Positions 28,032 to 37,750 of a stretch of 64,000 nucleotides of DNA are shown here, in pieces; within the stretch, counting starts at the first letter, position 1, and the number at the start of each line of letters is the position of its first letter. A model generated the notes under the pieces. The model saw only the letters and a list, made by a program, of their open reading frames with translations. It searched no databases and was not told the origin of the DNA. Both the position numbers and the translations under genes were made by a program. Source of the DNA: Varibaculum vaginae (lineage in GTDB: Bacteria > Actinomycetota > Actinomycetes > Actinomycetales > Actinomycetaceae); contig NZ_UWNY01000001.1 in the NCBI RefSeq assembly GCF_900604285.1, positions 1,121,774 to 1,185,773 of the forward strand, given 5' to 3'.

Positions 28032-28358
28032 ATGACTTACGTAATCGCACAACCTTGCGTAGATGTTAAGGATCGAGCCTGCGTCGATGAATGCCCAGTG
28101 GATTGTATTTACGAGGGTAAACGCACGCTTTATATTCACCCCGAAGAATGCGTAGACTGCGGAGCCTGCGAACCGGTCTGCCCCACAGAAGCCATCTTTT
28201 ACGAAGACGATCTGCCCGAAGAGTGGTCGGACTATTATCGTGCCAACACCGATTTCTTTGAGCTTAAAGGTTTGGGTTCACCTGGGGGAGCCTCCAGCGT
28301 TGGGCCAACCGGCTATGACGACCCCATGATCGAAAAATTACCTCCTCGCGAGGATTAA
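28032..28358 (+). CDS. fdxA: 7Fe-8S ferredoxin
   Basis: 108 residues, with AAGGAG before ATG. The first cluster motif is [17 protein letters not shown], where spacing and the Asp/Cys pattern fit a [3Fe-4S] site; the second, [12 protein letters not shown], binds [4Fe-4S]. This is the FdxA type of actinobacteria, an electron carrier in the cytoplasm. The next gene on the strand, dapC, is a common neighbour in actinobacteria. Confidence 0.93.
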   Translation: MTYVIAQPCVDVKDRACVDECPVDCIYEGKRTLYIHPEECVDCGACEPVCPTEAIFYEDDLPEEWSDYYRANTDFFELKGLGSPGGASSVGPTGYDDPMIEKLPPRED

Positions 28359-28434
28359 TCTGCAGTGCGTATTTCCCCGATTCGCTACTTTAGGGAAGGC
28401 GGGATCTGTCACGCTGCTGTCTTAGGGAGAACAC

Positions 28435-29595
28435 ATGAAGAACAGTGAAATACCGCGTCCGTTACGCCTGCCGGTTTTTCCCTGGGACTTACTTGCCTCC
28501 TACCGGGAGACAGCGGCAGCTGTTAGCGGAGGAGTCATTGATTTATCCATTGGCACCCCGATTGATGACTGTCCACAGATTGCACAGGCTGCTTTGCAAT
28601 CGGCGGCAAACAGTCCCGGTTATCCGATGGTGGTTGGCAGTTCCCAGTTGCGCCATGCCATGCTCACTTGGGCAGTGGGGCGGGGAATTACTTGCCTGAA
28701 TGAGGACTCCTTCCTGCCAACTGTGGGCTCAAAAGAGTTGGTAGCGAACCTGGGATGGCAGCTGGGAATTGGTGCTGGAGATAAAATTCTTTTTCCCGAA
28801 ATTGCCTATCCCACTTACGATATTTGCGCGCGGCTAGCAGGTGCTCAGGGGGTACCGGTATCCAATGACATTTCAACTTGGCCTCGTGATGCCAAGTTAG
28901 TTTGGATAAATACTCCCGCTAACCCTACTGGCAGGGTAGCGGCTAAGGGATGGTTACAGAACGTGGTTTCTTGGGCGCGGGAAGTGGGAGCCGTGGTAGC
29001 CAGCGACGAATGTTACGGTGAACTTACCTACGAGGGGGCGGAGCCGGCGCCTTCTCTACTGCAGGAGGACGTTTGCGGGCAGAGTGCGGAAAATCTGTTG
29101 CTAGTGTATTCAGTTTCTAAAGAATCTAATTTGGCGGGCTACCGGGCGGCTTTCGTAGCTGGAGATTCGCAGCTAATCTCCGCATTGGTGGCGGTGCGTA
29201 AACATAGCGGGCAAATGATGCCGGCACCAGTACAGGCAGCGCTGGCGGCGGTGCTTTTAGATCGTTCCCATGTGGGTAAACAGGTGGCGCGGTATGCTCG
29301 GCGGAGAAAAATTCTTTCGGCAGCGCTCACTAAAGCGGGTCTTACAATTGCTAAGGAATGTCAAGCGGGTCTTTACCTTTGGGTTTTTGACCGGAAGGAT
29401 CGAGCTGACGTGGAAAAAATTGAATTCGATAGCGGTGCCGACTGGCGTTTATTAAAGAGATTTGCTCAGGTTGGAATGATAGTTGCTCCAGAAAGTTTTT
29501 ATAACTCCTGTCCTGGTTCACATGTGCGAATAGCGCTTTGTGTCAGTGATCAGGAAATAGAAAAAGCTGCTAATCGTTTAGAAAAATTTGCCTAA
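28435..29595 (+). CDS. dapC: Succinyldiaminopimelate aminotransferase (class I PLP)
   Basis: 386 residues. Class I/II aminotransferase motifs are present: NTPANPTGR (about residue 160), SDECYGELTY (185-195) and the PLP lysine in YSVSKESNLAGYR (about 224-236). DapC transfers an amino group in the succinylase branch of lysine/diaminopimelate synthesis. The assignment over other class I aminotransferases rests on the fdxA neighbour and the overall pattern. Confidence 0.85.
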   Translation: MKNSEIPRPLRLPVFPWDLLASYRETAAAVSGGVIDLSIGTPIDDCPQIAQAALQSAANSPGYPMVVGSSQLRHAMLTWAVGRGITCLNEDSFLPTVGSKELVANLGWQLGIGAGDKILFPEIAYPTYDICARLAGAQGVPVSNDISTWPRDAKLVWINTPANPTGRVAAKGWLQNVVSWAREVGAVVASDECYGELTYEGAEPAPSLLQEDVCGQSAENLLLVYSVSKESNLAGYRAAFVAGDSQLISALVAVRKHSGQMMPAPVQAALAAVLLDRSHVGKQVARYARRRKILSAALTKAGLTIAKECQAGLYLWVFDRKDRADVEKIEFDSGADWRLLKRFAQVGMIVAPESFYNSCPGSHVRIALCVSDQEIEKAANRLEKFA

Positions 29596-29608
29596 GAATG
29601 GTGAACTC

Positions 29609-29633
29609 TTTAAGAAAATGTTATATTCTTAAG
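29609..29633. promoter_or_regulatory. Dyad over a probable -10 box upstream of citrate synthase
   Basis: TTAAGAA (29610-29616) and TTCTTAA (29626-29632) are perfect 7-base arms with a 9-base spacer that contains TTATA, part of a plausible -10 element. Such placement suggests a repressor site for gltA. No cognate regulator is identified. Confidence 0.4.
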
Positions 29634-29701
29634 GGTGGCGAGTGGTAGATGGTAATCAGGGGATGACACTAAGTCACCTCTTTTTTGGGAAGGTTGTCGA
29701 A

Positions 29702-31042
29702 ATGGTTCAGGATCTTCAAAATACTTCAAAACCAGATAGTTTCGGCCGCCAACCAGGAGTATTGCAAGTTGATGGTAAAACCATTCAATTTCCTCCTGTG
29801 CCGGCAACCTGTGGTGACCAAGGGATTGATGTTTCTAGACTCCGTAATCAAACCGGTTTAGTGGCTCTAGATCCCGGTTTTTCTACCACTGCCTCTTGTA
29901 CTTCCAAAGTTACTTTCATTGATGGCGGTAAGGGGATTTTACGCTATCGCGGTTATCCAATTGATCAGCTCGCTAACCATTCTAGTTTCCTAGAAGTTGC
30001 GTATTTACTGATTAAGGGAGAATTGCCCACTCCTTCCCAATTAGATGATTTTGTACGCCGGGTAAAGCGTCAACGGCTCTTGCACGAAGATTTTAGGGCG
30101 TTTTTTACCGCCTTTCCTTCTGACGGTCACCCCATGGCAATTTTGCAAGGTGGTATTGCGGGAATGGCTACCTATTACGAGGAAACTTTTGCTAATGTGC
30201 ATGATCCACAGTTGCAAGATCTTCAGGCGGTGCAGCTACTGGCCAAAGTTCCGACCATGATTTCCTATATTGCTAAACGGGCTGCCGGCCTGCCACTGCT
30301 CTATCCAGATAACGAGCGCTCCTATGTAGAGGACTTTATTCGCCTAACCTTTGGTTTGCCCTATCAGTCTTACGATATTGATCCCGCGATTGTGCGTGCT
30401 TTGGAAGTGCTATTTATTTTGCATGCTGACCACGAGCAAAACTGTTCCACCTCCACAGTTCGTTTAGTGGGATCCTCTAACGCCAATATGTACGCATCAA
30501 TTGCCGCCGGAGTGGGTGCCTTGTCGGGGCCGCTGCATGGGGGTGCTAATGAGGCAGTGTTACGGATGTTGATTAACATTCGCGACACCAAGATGTCGAT
30601 TAAAGACTTCGTGCAGAAAGTCAAAAATAAGGAAAAGGGGGTTAAGCTTATGGGGTTCGGCCATCGCGTCTATAAGAACTATGACCCGCGAGCAGCGATT
30701 GTGCGAGAACAAGCACACAAGGTTCTCGACCGCATGGGGAAGAATAACGACTTGTTCGCTCTAGCTATGGAGCTAGAACAGGTGGCACTGTCCGATGATT
30801 ACTTTATTGAACGCAAGCTCTACCCGAATGTTGACTTCTATACTGGTCTGATTTATTCAGCAATGGGTTTCCCCACCAAAATGTTCACCCCGTTATTTGC
30901 CCTGGGACGCCTGCCGGGGTGGATTTCTCAATATATTGAAATGCTTCATGATCCCATGACCCGCATTGGTCGTCCGCGCCAGGTTTATCAGGGTGCTCCG
31001 CAACGCGACTATGTGCCACTGCGACTGCGGGAAGCAAGATAA
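29702..31042 (+). CDS. gltA: Citrate synthase
   Basis: 446 residues from ATG 29702, which follows GGGAAGG; the longer frame from GTG 29642 overlaps the probable promoter and is rejected. Catalytic residues are in HADHEQNCST (His), GPLHGGANE (His) and GFGHRVYKNYDPR (substrate-binding His/Arg), the type II-like bacterial pattern. It condenses acetyl-CoA and oxaloacetate at the entry to the TCA cycle; Kgd, encoded 11 kb downstream, works further along the same pathway. Confidence 0.95.
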   Translation: MVQDLQNTSKPDSFGRQPGVLQVDGKTIQFPPVPATCGDQGIDVSRLRNQTGLVALDPGFSTTASCTSKVTFIDGGKGILRYRGYPIDQLANHSSFLEVAYLLIKGELPTPSQLDDFVRRVKRQRLLHEDFRAFFTAFPSDGHPMAILQGGIAGMATYYEETFANVHDPQLQDLQAVQLLAKVPTMISYIAKRAAGLPLLYPDNERSYVEDFIRLTFGLPYQSYDIDPAIVRALEVLFILHADHEQNCSTSTVRLVGSSNANMYASIAAGVGALSGPLHGGANEAVLRMLINIRDTKMSIKDFVQKVKNKEKGVKLMGFGHRVYKNYDPRAAIVREQAHKVLDRMGKNNDLFALAMELEQVALSDDYFIERKLYPNVDFYTGLIYSAMGFPTKMFTPLFALGRLPGWISQYIEMLHDPMTRIGRPRQVYQGAPQRDYVPLRLREAR

Positions 31043-31151
31043 TTATCGGTAATCGCCAGGGTGCGGCTGAGATTACCTCGCGTCCTCGCCCGTTTAATTG
31101 CTGGCAATATGCTAGGTTATGGACAGGTATTTTCCATTACAGGGGGGAAGA

Positions 31152-31820
31152 ATGCGAGACAATCAGGAAGGCTTACTTGCAGGTGAACTAGCCTTTAATG
31201 CCGATCCCCTTTCTCCGCCTCCGGCGATGCGTTCCGGGCATATTCCTTGCCTTTCTAGTGCCGGAATCATTTTATTTTCGCTATTGGGAATGGTAGCTTC
31301 TTGGCAGTTGTGGCGTACCGAAATGTTTCATCGTGCCCAGCCTGATCGGGGACTCGGCTGTTCTTTGAATAACGTGGTTGATTGTCGGGGAGCCATGGAA
31401 TCTGCATCAGGTCACCTGATTTTAGGGATTCCAAACTCGATTTTCGGGATGATAGCCTTCGGTGCACTCTCGGTAATGGGAATCTATCTACTATTCGGTG
31501 GGCTTATTCCTAAATGGGGACTATGGCTCTTTGCTATCGGAACCAGTGGAGGCCTAATAGCAGTAGTTTTCTTCTTCACAACCTCGGTATTTCAGTTGCA
31601 CTCCCTGTGTCCCTATTGCTTCTTAACCTGGGTGGCAACTATTTTTCTAGCCTGGCTATCCTATGCGCTGTGGGTGCGAGCTGCGGCCAGACCAACACAT
31701 CCGCTAAAGGGGATTCGGCGCGTGCTGGTTGGTTATTGGTGGTTGGGAGCCATTTTTAGCGTAACGCTTGTTGTGGCGGTATTATTTACAGTTTTCGGGC
31801 TGGAGATTTTTCGCCTTTAA
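31152..31820 (+). CDS. Vitamin K epoxide reductase (VKOR)-family membrane protein
   Basis: 222 residues from ATG 31152 (AGGGGGGAAG upstream). Four to five membrane helices are visible. The cysteine pair GCSLNNVVDC and the redox centre CPYC in LHSLCPYCFLTW are the VKOR signature. Bacterial VKOR reoxidises a periplasmic DsbA using quinone, driving disulfide formation in exported proteins. No DsbA-like gene is adjacent, so a partner encoded elsewhere is expected. Confidence 0.9.
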   Translation: MRDNQEGLLAGELAFNADPLSPPPAMRSGHIPCLSSAGIILFSLLGMVASWQLWRTEMFHRAQPDRGLGCSLNNVVDCRGAMESASGHLILGIPNSIFGMIAFGALSVMGIYLLFGGLIPKWGLWLFAIGTSGGLIAVVFFFTTSVFQLHSLCPYCFLTWVATIFLAWLSYALWVRAAARPTHPLKGIRRVLVGYWWLGAIFSVTLVVAVLFTVFGLEIFRL

Positions 31821-31842
31821 CTTATAAGGGGTGGCTAATACG

Positions 31843-32538
31843 ATGAAGAAGAGGGAAATGATTGGTCAGGCAGACTCTGATGGCGCTACCTCTCGGGTAG
31901 TGCAGGATTATTTAAAGCACCTTTTAGGGGCTACTGAATGGGGAGGTAGTTCCCTTTCTGTATCGGGACTGGCTCAAAGAATGGGGGTAGCGGTCTCCAC
32001 CGCCTCTGAAAATGTGCGTCGTCTCGACAAGTTGGGGCTGATTACCCATGTTCCCTACCGGGGGATCACTCTGACTACAGAGGGCAAAAAGTTAGCTTTG
32101 AAGATGGTGCGTAAACATCGCATCCTGGAAACCTATCTGCATCAAAAGTTGGGGTATCCGTGGGATCAAGTCCATAGCGAGGCCGATGTACTAGAGCACG
32201 CTGCCTCCGATAAATTAATTGCTGCTATGGATCAGGCGCTGGGAACTCCGAAGGTAGATCCCCATGGGGATCCGATTCCCACCGCGGATGGTAACTTTCC
32301 GAAAGTTTCCACTTTGCCCCTAGCTAAGGCTCCTTTAAATACCCTTGCTACGGTGGCGCGGATAAAAGACTCCAATGCCCAACTGCTGCGTTTCTTAGAA
32401 TCAGTAGGGATCGTTCCTGGCTGTTCCCTATCACCCTTAGAAAACATCCCGGAAGCTGGAATTATGCGGATAGAGGTAGCCGGGAAGGAAGTTACCCTTG
32501 GTAAACCGGCAGTAGCGGCCATATGGGTAACCGCCTAG
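31843..32538 (+). CDS. DtxR/MntR-family metal-dependent regulator
   Basis: 231 residues. ATG 31843 is preferred over the GTG at 31831, which overlaps AAGGGG. A winged helix (LSVSGLAQRMGVAVSTASENVRRLDKLGLITH) is followed by the dimerisation/metal-binding helices with RKHRILETYL and VHSEADVLEHAAS. A C-terminal FeoA/SH3-like domain (about 150-231) contains LENIPEAGIMRIEVAGKEVTL. These proteins repress metal-uptake genes when Fe2+ or Mn2+ is bound. Which metal cannot be told, and no transporter is next to it. Confidence 0.88.
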   Translation: MKKREMIGQADSDGATSRVVQDYLKHLLGATEWGGSSLSVSGLAQRMGVAVSTASENVRRLDKLGLITHVPYRGITLTTEGKKLALKMVRKHRILETYLHQKLGYPWDQVHSEADVLEHAASDKLIAAMDQALGTPKVDPHGDPIPTADGNFPKVSTLPLAKAPLNTLATVARIKDSNAQLLRFLESVGIVPGCSLSPLENIPEAGIMRIEVAGKEVTLGKPAVAAIWVTA

Positions 32539-32579
32539 ATCTGCTTGAGTGGTAACTACTGATATTTTAAGTGGATCAG

Positions 32580-35500
32580 CTAATTGCCAGTGATTTTGAG
32601 AGTAGATCCCCGTCCCTTACTCGCAATCACTTCAATCTGGTCAGAAATTTCACTACGCAATGAAACTACGTGGCTAATTAGCCCAACGCTTCTGCCCGAA
32701 GCGGAGGTTTTCTTTAACGCCTGCATAACCTGAGTTCGTTTGGTGTCATCAAGAGTCCCAAAGCCTTCATCAATAAACATAGAGGAGATTTCTACTCCAC
32801 CGGCCTCGGCGGTTACCACTTCCGATAATCCCAAAGCTAAAGATAATGAACAATAAAATAGTTCCCCACCTGAAAGCGCAGAAATCTCGCGTGCTTTATC
32901 GGAAAAGTTATCGGTTACCGCTAAAGATAAAGCTTGGTTGCGACGGCGGGAAGACTCGCTATCGGTGTGTGAAAGCTGGTAGCGTCCACCGGAAATACCC
33001 ATTAAATAGGGATTGGCGGCATTTAGCACTTCCTCGAAACGATCAAGCAAAACCCAGGTAGCCAGGGGAGCTTTTAGCGCGGAACCTTCTTCCCCCTTTG
33101 CTAGATTAGCGAAGGTAATCAACAGAGAAGTATCGCAGATAGACTCCAAATATCGGGCAGTATCTGTCTGCAGGTCACTTACGGTTATCTCTACCGTCTT
33201 TAGCTGTTCCTTAACCTTGGCTAGCTCCTCCTGATACTTTTGGAGAATTTTTGCTTCCTCCCTCACCTTGCTCTCTAAAATCTCTAAATCTGGTAGTACA
33301 AATTCCTGTTGTCGCACCCGTTGAATCCGGTCAGAGTTCAGCTTTACCTGGTTGGTTTTATACTCGTCATCCCAGGTTTGTACCTCACGCTTTAGTTCTT
33401 GGAATTTCTGATCTTCCAAGAGGGCGGCCTGTGCCGTCGGGGGATCAGGGAACTGTTCTTCGCGTAAGGATTGCTCGAAACGGGCGCGCGCTTGGGCTAG
33501 GTTACTATGGGCATCCTTGACTTCCTGCAACGCTTTAAACAGGCTGGAGAGCTTGCCTTGCTCCCGCTTGAGCGATTGCTGTCGAGCCCCCAGATCACTT
33601 GATTGCCCAGATGCTGCAATCTCTGTTGTTATTTCCCGGATTTGCTCTAGGGTCATGTTGACCGAGTTTTTTTCGAGTTTCGCCGCATTAGTCGAGTTTT
33701 GTATCGAATCCCGATACTTTTGAGCCTGTTTCTTTCGCTCTATCAGTTGTTTCTGTAGTTTTTTAAGTTCTTCTGCTTGCTTCTGTAAATAGGCGACATT
33801 TCGGTCAATGGCCTGCGCATTTCCCGGACACTTTGCTCGCAGCTGCTTTATCTCGCCTAGCAGCCGGTTTCGCTCGCTTATGACCTGCTCTTGTGTTTTC
33901 ATTAGGCTAGTCTTTGCCCTGGTGAGCTGGTTTCTTAATTGGGTTAACTGGCTGAGGGAGTGCTCCCCGCTAACAGTCCCGAGCGCCGGGTGGGGGTGAG
34001 AGGAGGAACCACAAACCGGGCAGGGGGAGTCAGGTTCCAGATGGGAAGCTAAAAGAATCGAAGAATCCACAAAAAACTCGCGTTCGTATGCGGAGACTGC
34101 CGCTCGCGTCCTCGCCACCTCTTTTTTTAGAATTGGAAGTTTAGCAACCTGGGCTTGAAACCGTTTGAAATCCTGCAAGAAATGTTGGCGTTCTCCCTGA
34201 TATTGACGCAACTGCAGTTGTTTTTGTTGCGCGGACTCAAAACAAAGTTGACCTTTTTCTAGGTGCATCTGCCGTCTTAGCAACGTTTTAATCTCTGGCA
34301 CTAACAGTACAAACTTTTTTGCCTCCTGGGCTGCAGCTCGGGAATGTTCGATATATTTCTGGCGGGATTTTTGCGCGTGTTTTTTCAGAAGGTCTAGTTT
34401 TTTCTGTCGTTCGATTAGAGGGGTTAACGCCCCCAGGTCTTTATCGTTTTTCCTCTGTTGCCTGGTTATTTTTTCTTCTAGGTCAGCTAGCGAGATTCCA
34501 TCCTGTGGTAGTTTCCAGGTGGCAAAGGGCGCGGGAGAAACTTGTAGTTTTTCTGTTAGCTTCGCCTGGGCGGCATGCAAGTTCTCTTGGTAATGCTGTT
34601 GGGCTGTTAATTCCACGTTTACTCGCTGAGCACGTTCATGAAGTAGCATTTGTTCCCGAGCGTTTTGAATTTTCTCTTGGCTTGCTAAAAGTTGTTTTTC
34701 AACTGCTAATAAGCGGGTTAATTCCTGGAAATCATGGGTTAATGCCTTTGCTTTTTCCTTATTTTCCAAGGCGATCTGGTAGCGTTTTGCAGTTGCTTTT
34801 ACCTGCTGAGTGTACTCAGTTATCCATTCGTGAGCCTGGGCGGTGGGCAAGTGGTAGTAGGGTTCCCACGATTTGATCAGATCTTCATCTAAAACTGTAG
34901 GTAAAGAGGTTTGAATGGCACGTAAAGTTTCTATTTCAGTGCGAGAGCCAGCAACAGAATTTGCCAAGTTACTCCAGTTCTCAATAAATAGTTTCAGCTG
35001 ACTGGATAACATTTGCGACTCTGTTTGGGCGCTAGCTTGTGCTGTCCGGGCGCGCTCAATGAATTCGTTTTGCATCCGCTCGTAAATCTGAGTACCAAAA
35101 ATCTGTTGCAAGATCTCTTGACGCTCATCCGAGGAGGCTCTTAAAAAACGGGAAAATGCGCCTTGCGGCAAAATTACCGTTTGTAAGAACTGTGATTTTG
35201 TCAAGGGGAGGATTCTGGTAACTAACTCTTCATTGACAGTTCGAGGTTGGGAGGCAATCGCATCGCCAGGATCAGCATCCTCGCTGTTTAGTCGCCAAAG
35301 AGAAGCTTCCGCTGCCTGGGAAGTGGTGCCGGAACCACGACGTTTGGGGCGGACATATTTCGGGGTGCGCCACACGCGATAAAGTTGTCCCCGCGCCTCA
35401 AAATCTAGTTGCACCCAGCTGATTTGATCGTCACCAGCATAGTCAGATCGTAAACGGCTTTTCGAAGAGTTAGATTCTAAAGCCACATCGTTATAGAGGG

Positions 35501-35654
35501 CGAAGACAATCGCATCTAGGATAGTAGATTTCCCAGAACCGGTGGGTCCGTGAATCAAAAACACCCCGGATCCGGTACCAAGTTTGGTGAAATCAATAGT
35601 TTCTTTGCCGCCAAAAGACCCCACGGCCTCGAAGCTAAGTTTTAAAATCCGCAT
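32580..35654 (-). CDS. sbcC: Exonuclease SbcC (ATPase subunit)
   Basis: 1024 residues. The Walker A motif GPTGSGKSTILDAI is at the N-terminus. A long coiled coil is interrupted at about residue 546 by the zinc-hook CPVCGSS. The ABC signature LSGGELFYCSLSLALGLSE and Walker B MFIDEGFGTLD are at the C-terminus. With SbcD it forms the Mre11-Rad50-like complex that cuts hairpins and processes double-strand breaks. Its ATG follows directly on the sbcD stop codon with no spacer, so the two are coupled. It is convergent with the DtxR gene across 41 bases. Confidence 0.95.
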   Translation of the reverse strand: MRILKLSFEAVGSFGGKETIDFTKLGTGSGVFLIHGPTGSGKSTILDAIVFALYNDVALESNSSKSRLRSDYAGDDQISWVQLDFEARGQLYRVWRTPKYVRPKRRGSGTTSQAAEASLWRLNSEDADPGDAIASQPRTVNEELVTRILPLTKSQFLQTVILPQGAFSRFLRASSDERQEILQQIFGTQIYERMQNEFIERARTAQASAQTESQMLSSQLKLFIENWSNLANSVAGSRTEIETLRAIQTSLPTVLDEDLIKSWEPYYHLPTAQAHEWITEYTQQVKATAKRYQIALENKEKAKALTHDFQELTRLLAVEKQLLASQEKIQNAREQMLLHERAQRVNVELTAQQHYQENLHAAQAKLTEKLQVSPAPFATWKLPQDGISLADLEEKITRQQRKNDKDLGALTPLIERQKKLDLLKKHAQKSRQKYIEHSRAAAQEAKKFVLLVPEIKTLLRRQMHLEKGQLCFESAQQKQLQLRQYQGERQHFLQDFKRFQAQVAKLPILKKEVARTRAAVSAYEREFFVDSSILLASHLEPDSPCPVCGSSSHPHPALGTVSGEHSLSQLTQLRNQLTRAKTSLMKTQEQVISERNRLLGEIKQLRAKCPGNAQAIDRNVAYLQKQAEELKKLQKQLIERKKQAQKYRDSIQNSTNAAKLEKNSVNMTLEQIREITTEIAASGQSSDLGARQQSLKREQGKLSSLFKALQEVKDAHSNLAQARARFEQSLREEQFPDPPTAQAALLEDQKFQELKREVQTWDDEYKTNQVKLNSDRIQRVRQQEFVLPDLEILESKVREEAKILQKYQEELAKVKEQLKTVEITVSDLQTDTARYLESICDTSLLITFANLAKGEEGSALKAPLATWVLLDRFEEVLNAANPYLMGISGGRYQLSHTDSESSRRRNQALSLAVTDNFSDKAREISALSGGELFYCSLSLALGLSEVVTAEAGGVEISSMFIDEGFGTLDDTKRTQVMQALKKTSASGRSVGLISHVVSLRSEISDQIEVIASKGRGSTLKITGN

Positions 35655-36905
35655 TTAGCTCTCCCCGCGCACCTGCTCGTAAACCTGCTCTATCAGTCGG
35701 TTTTCTTCTTCATTTAGTTCTTTACCCTGGCGTGCCTGGCGAAAAAAGTCTTTGGCTAGTGCCTGAGGGCGGCAGCGATTGGTTCGCAGTGCCTGGCGTT
35801 GATTTTCCCAGCTGATGGAGGTGACCTCATGTAGTATTGCTAAGGCTTTCGGGAAGCGCTGTTTTAACTTACTGACCATAAAATTGGGGCGCTGGGGATC
35901 TGTGACCGTGATTTCCAACCAATATTGGGTGTACTCCTCGTATTTGGGATTAGAAATTAGGTTAGCGAAAGAATCCTTGATGCGTCCTACTGGCCGATAA
36001 ACCGGGGTGGGTATTAGCTGAGGATCCAGATTAGGATCCCTGGTCTCTAAAAGCACCACGGATTTAGGGGTATGGCATTCCGAAAATGAGAAAGTTATCG
36101 GCGAACCACTATAGCGTCCTACAGAATGCTGGGTATGCAGTTTTTGTGGTACATGTAAATGCCCCAGTGCCAAATAGTCTGGAGCCGACAGATCAGAGGA
36201 TAGCTCTGAATCAGGCTTTCCGTAGCTTTCAAATACCCGCAGAGGAACTGATTGCACTGTACCGACGGTGATATCCCGTTCACTATCACTGGCTGTACCT
36301 CCCACTGCGAAAGCGTGTGCCATAACCATAGTGCGGTCAACTGGTCGCAGGCGATGCTGTGCTTTGCCCACTCGGCGCATAGCTGCCGCTACTACCGCTT
36401 CATGAGAACGTGGCAACTGCATAGGCGCATCTCCATCCTCAATATTCGCTCGCGATTCTGGGTTATTGGCAGAAAATAATCCATCATAAAGGCTGGTACG
36501 CACCATGTCGGGGTTGAGATAAGGTAATCCCCAAATCCGCAAGGTTTCGCTGGGTGTGGAGATTTCTACCGGAGAAGAAATATCGGCTATTGAGGTGCGC
36601 AAATGTAGGTTTCCACGGACATAGGGGGATAGGAAGCCCAGTCTTTCCGCGGAATCATGATTGCCGGGGGTTAAAATCACTGCGGTCAACGCGGTTAGTT
36701 CTGTTAAAGCCTGGGAAACAATTTCTAAAGATTCCAGCGAGGGAATCGCGCGATCGAAAATATCTCCAGACACCATTACTGCCTGCACGTGCTCATCGCG
36801 CACTAGTTGGGTAAGGAAAGAAAAAAATTGGCGATGCGCCGCAGATAGATCTTCCCCATAGAGAGTACGCCCCACATGCCAATCGGAGGTGTGGATTAAC
36901 TTCAT
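35655..36905 (-). CDS. sbcD: Exonuclease SbcD (nuclease subunit)
   Basis: 416 residues. The metallophosphoesterase signature is complete: HTSDWHVGRTLYG (first metal ligands), SGDIFDRAIPS, TPGNHDSAERL and the distal ALGHLHVPQ. This is the Mre11-like nuclease partner of SbcC; the two genes abut. It is divergent from aroD over 85 bases. Confidence 0.95.
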   Translation of the reverse strand: MKLIHTSDWHVGRTLYGEDLSAAHRQFFSFLTQLVRDEHVQAVMVSGDIFDRAIPSLESLEIVSQALTELTALTAVILTPGNHDSAERLGFLSPYVRGNLHLRTSIADISSPVEISTPSETLRIWGLPYLNPDMVRTSLYDGLFSANNPESRANIEDGDAPMQLPRSHEAVVAAAMRRVGKAQHRLRPVDRTMVMAHAFAVGGTASDSERDITVGTVQSVPLRVFESYGKPDSELSSDLSAPDYLALGHLHVPQKLHTQHSVGRYSGSPITFSFSECHTPKSVVLLETRDPNLDPQLIPTPVYRPVGRIKDSFANLISNPKYEEYTQYWLEITVTDPQRPNFMVSKLKQRFPKALAILHEVTSISWENQRQALRTNRCRPQALAKDFFRQARQGKELNEEENRLIEQVYEQVRGES

Positions 36906-36990
36906 AGCCCCATGTTACTTAGCTGTGCCAGGCGCGGGGGTTCTTGGGTGCGATATGTTGGAGACAGTAACATTCCTAGGAGGCAAACCG

Positions 36991-37743
36991 ATGGAACCAG
37001 GTTCGTTGTTTTCTCCGGGACGGCCGGCACTAATCGTCCCCCTGACCGGAACCAATGAGGTCGAGGTACGGGGACAGATTTCTCGGATCCCCCGGAAAGT
37101 TGACGTAGTAGAGTGGCGTCTAGATCTACTACGTGAATACCGCAATCCCGGCTACCTGCGGAAAATTGTAGGTAAGTTGGCTCCAACTATAAAACTCCCT
37201 TGGCTAGCTACCTGCCGTAGCATCCACCAAGGAGGGAGTTCACGGATGGTTCCCATCCACCAGTTTGAAACTATGAAAATGCTGGTGAATGCGGGAGCCA
37301 GTGCACTTGATATCGAAGATGATTTTCTCTTTGCTAAGGAAGCTTTGGAATATGCCCATAATCACGGGGTAGTGAGCGTGCTGTCCCGTCACTATTTTGC
37401 AGCTGAAGAAGCTGAAAAAATGGATTGTGAAAGCATCTACAATTGGCTTTCTACCGCTCATGAACGCGGGGCCCAGGTGGCCAAACTGGCTCTCACGATT
37501 ACCAACCGCCAGCATTTGTTGGCAGTTTTTACCGCCATGGAAAACTATTATCGTGATACCGCTGGTCGGCGACTGTTTTTGATAGCCGGAATGGGGGCGC
37601 TTGGAACTGCTAGCCGTCTGGTAGGGGGAGTGTTCGGTAACTGTGCCACCTTCGCGGCGCTTCCGGGATCGACACCCAGTGCTCCGGGGCAAGTTAGGGC
37701 GGCTTTGCAGGCAGAGGTGTTATCTGCCCTCGGAAAGGAATAA
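36991..37743 (+). CDS. aroD: Type I 3-dehydroquinate dehydratase
   Basis: 250 residues from ATG 36991 with TAGGAGG upstream; the longer frame would run into the sbcD promoter. The class I motifs are VEWRLDLL, a histidine in the LSRHYF segment and the Schiff-base lysine in QVAKLALTI, then GALGTASRLVGGVFGNCATFA. It dehydrates 3-dehydroquinate in the shikimate pathway; aroA, a later step, lies 1.7 kb away on the opposite strand. It is followed seven bases later by hisN. Confidence 0.92.
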   Translation: MEPGSLFSPGRPALIVPLTGTNEVEVRGQISRIPRKVDVVEWRLDLLREYRNPGYLRKIVGKLAPTIKLPWLATCRSIHQGGSSRMVPIHQFETMKMLVNAGASALDIEDDFLFAKEALEYAHNHGVVSVLSRHYFAAEEAEKMDCESIYNWLSTAHERGAQVAKLALTITNRQHLLAVFTAMENYYRDTAGRRLFLIAGMGALGTASRLVGGVFGNCATFAALPGSTPSAPGQVRAALQAEVLSALGKE

Positions 37744-37750
37744 TCATAAA

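Noticed and set aside
36889-36990. Longer N-terminus for aroD
   Set aside because: It would overlap the sbcD start codon and lacks a ribosome site, while ATG 36991 has TAGGAGG at good spacing.
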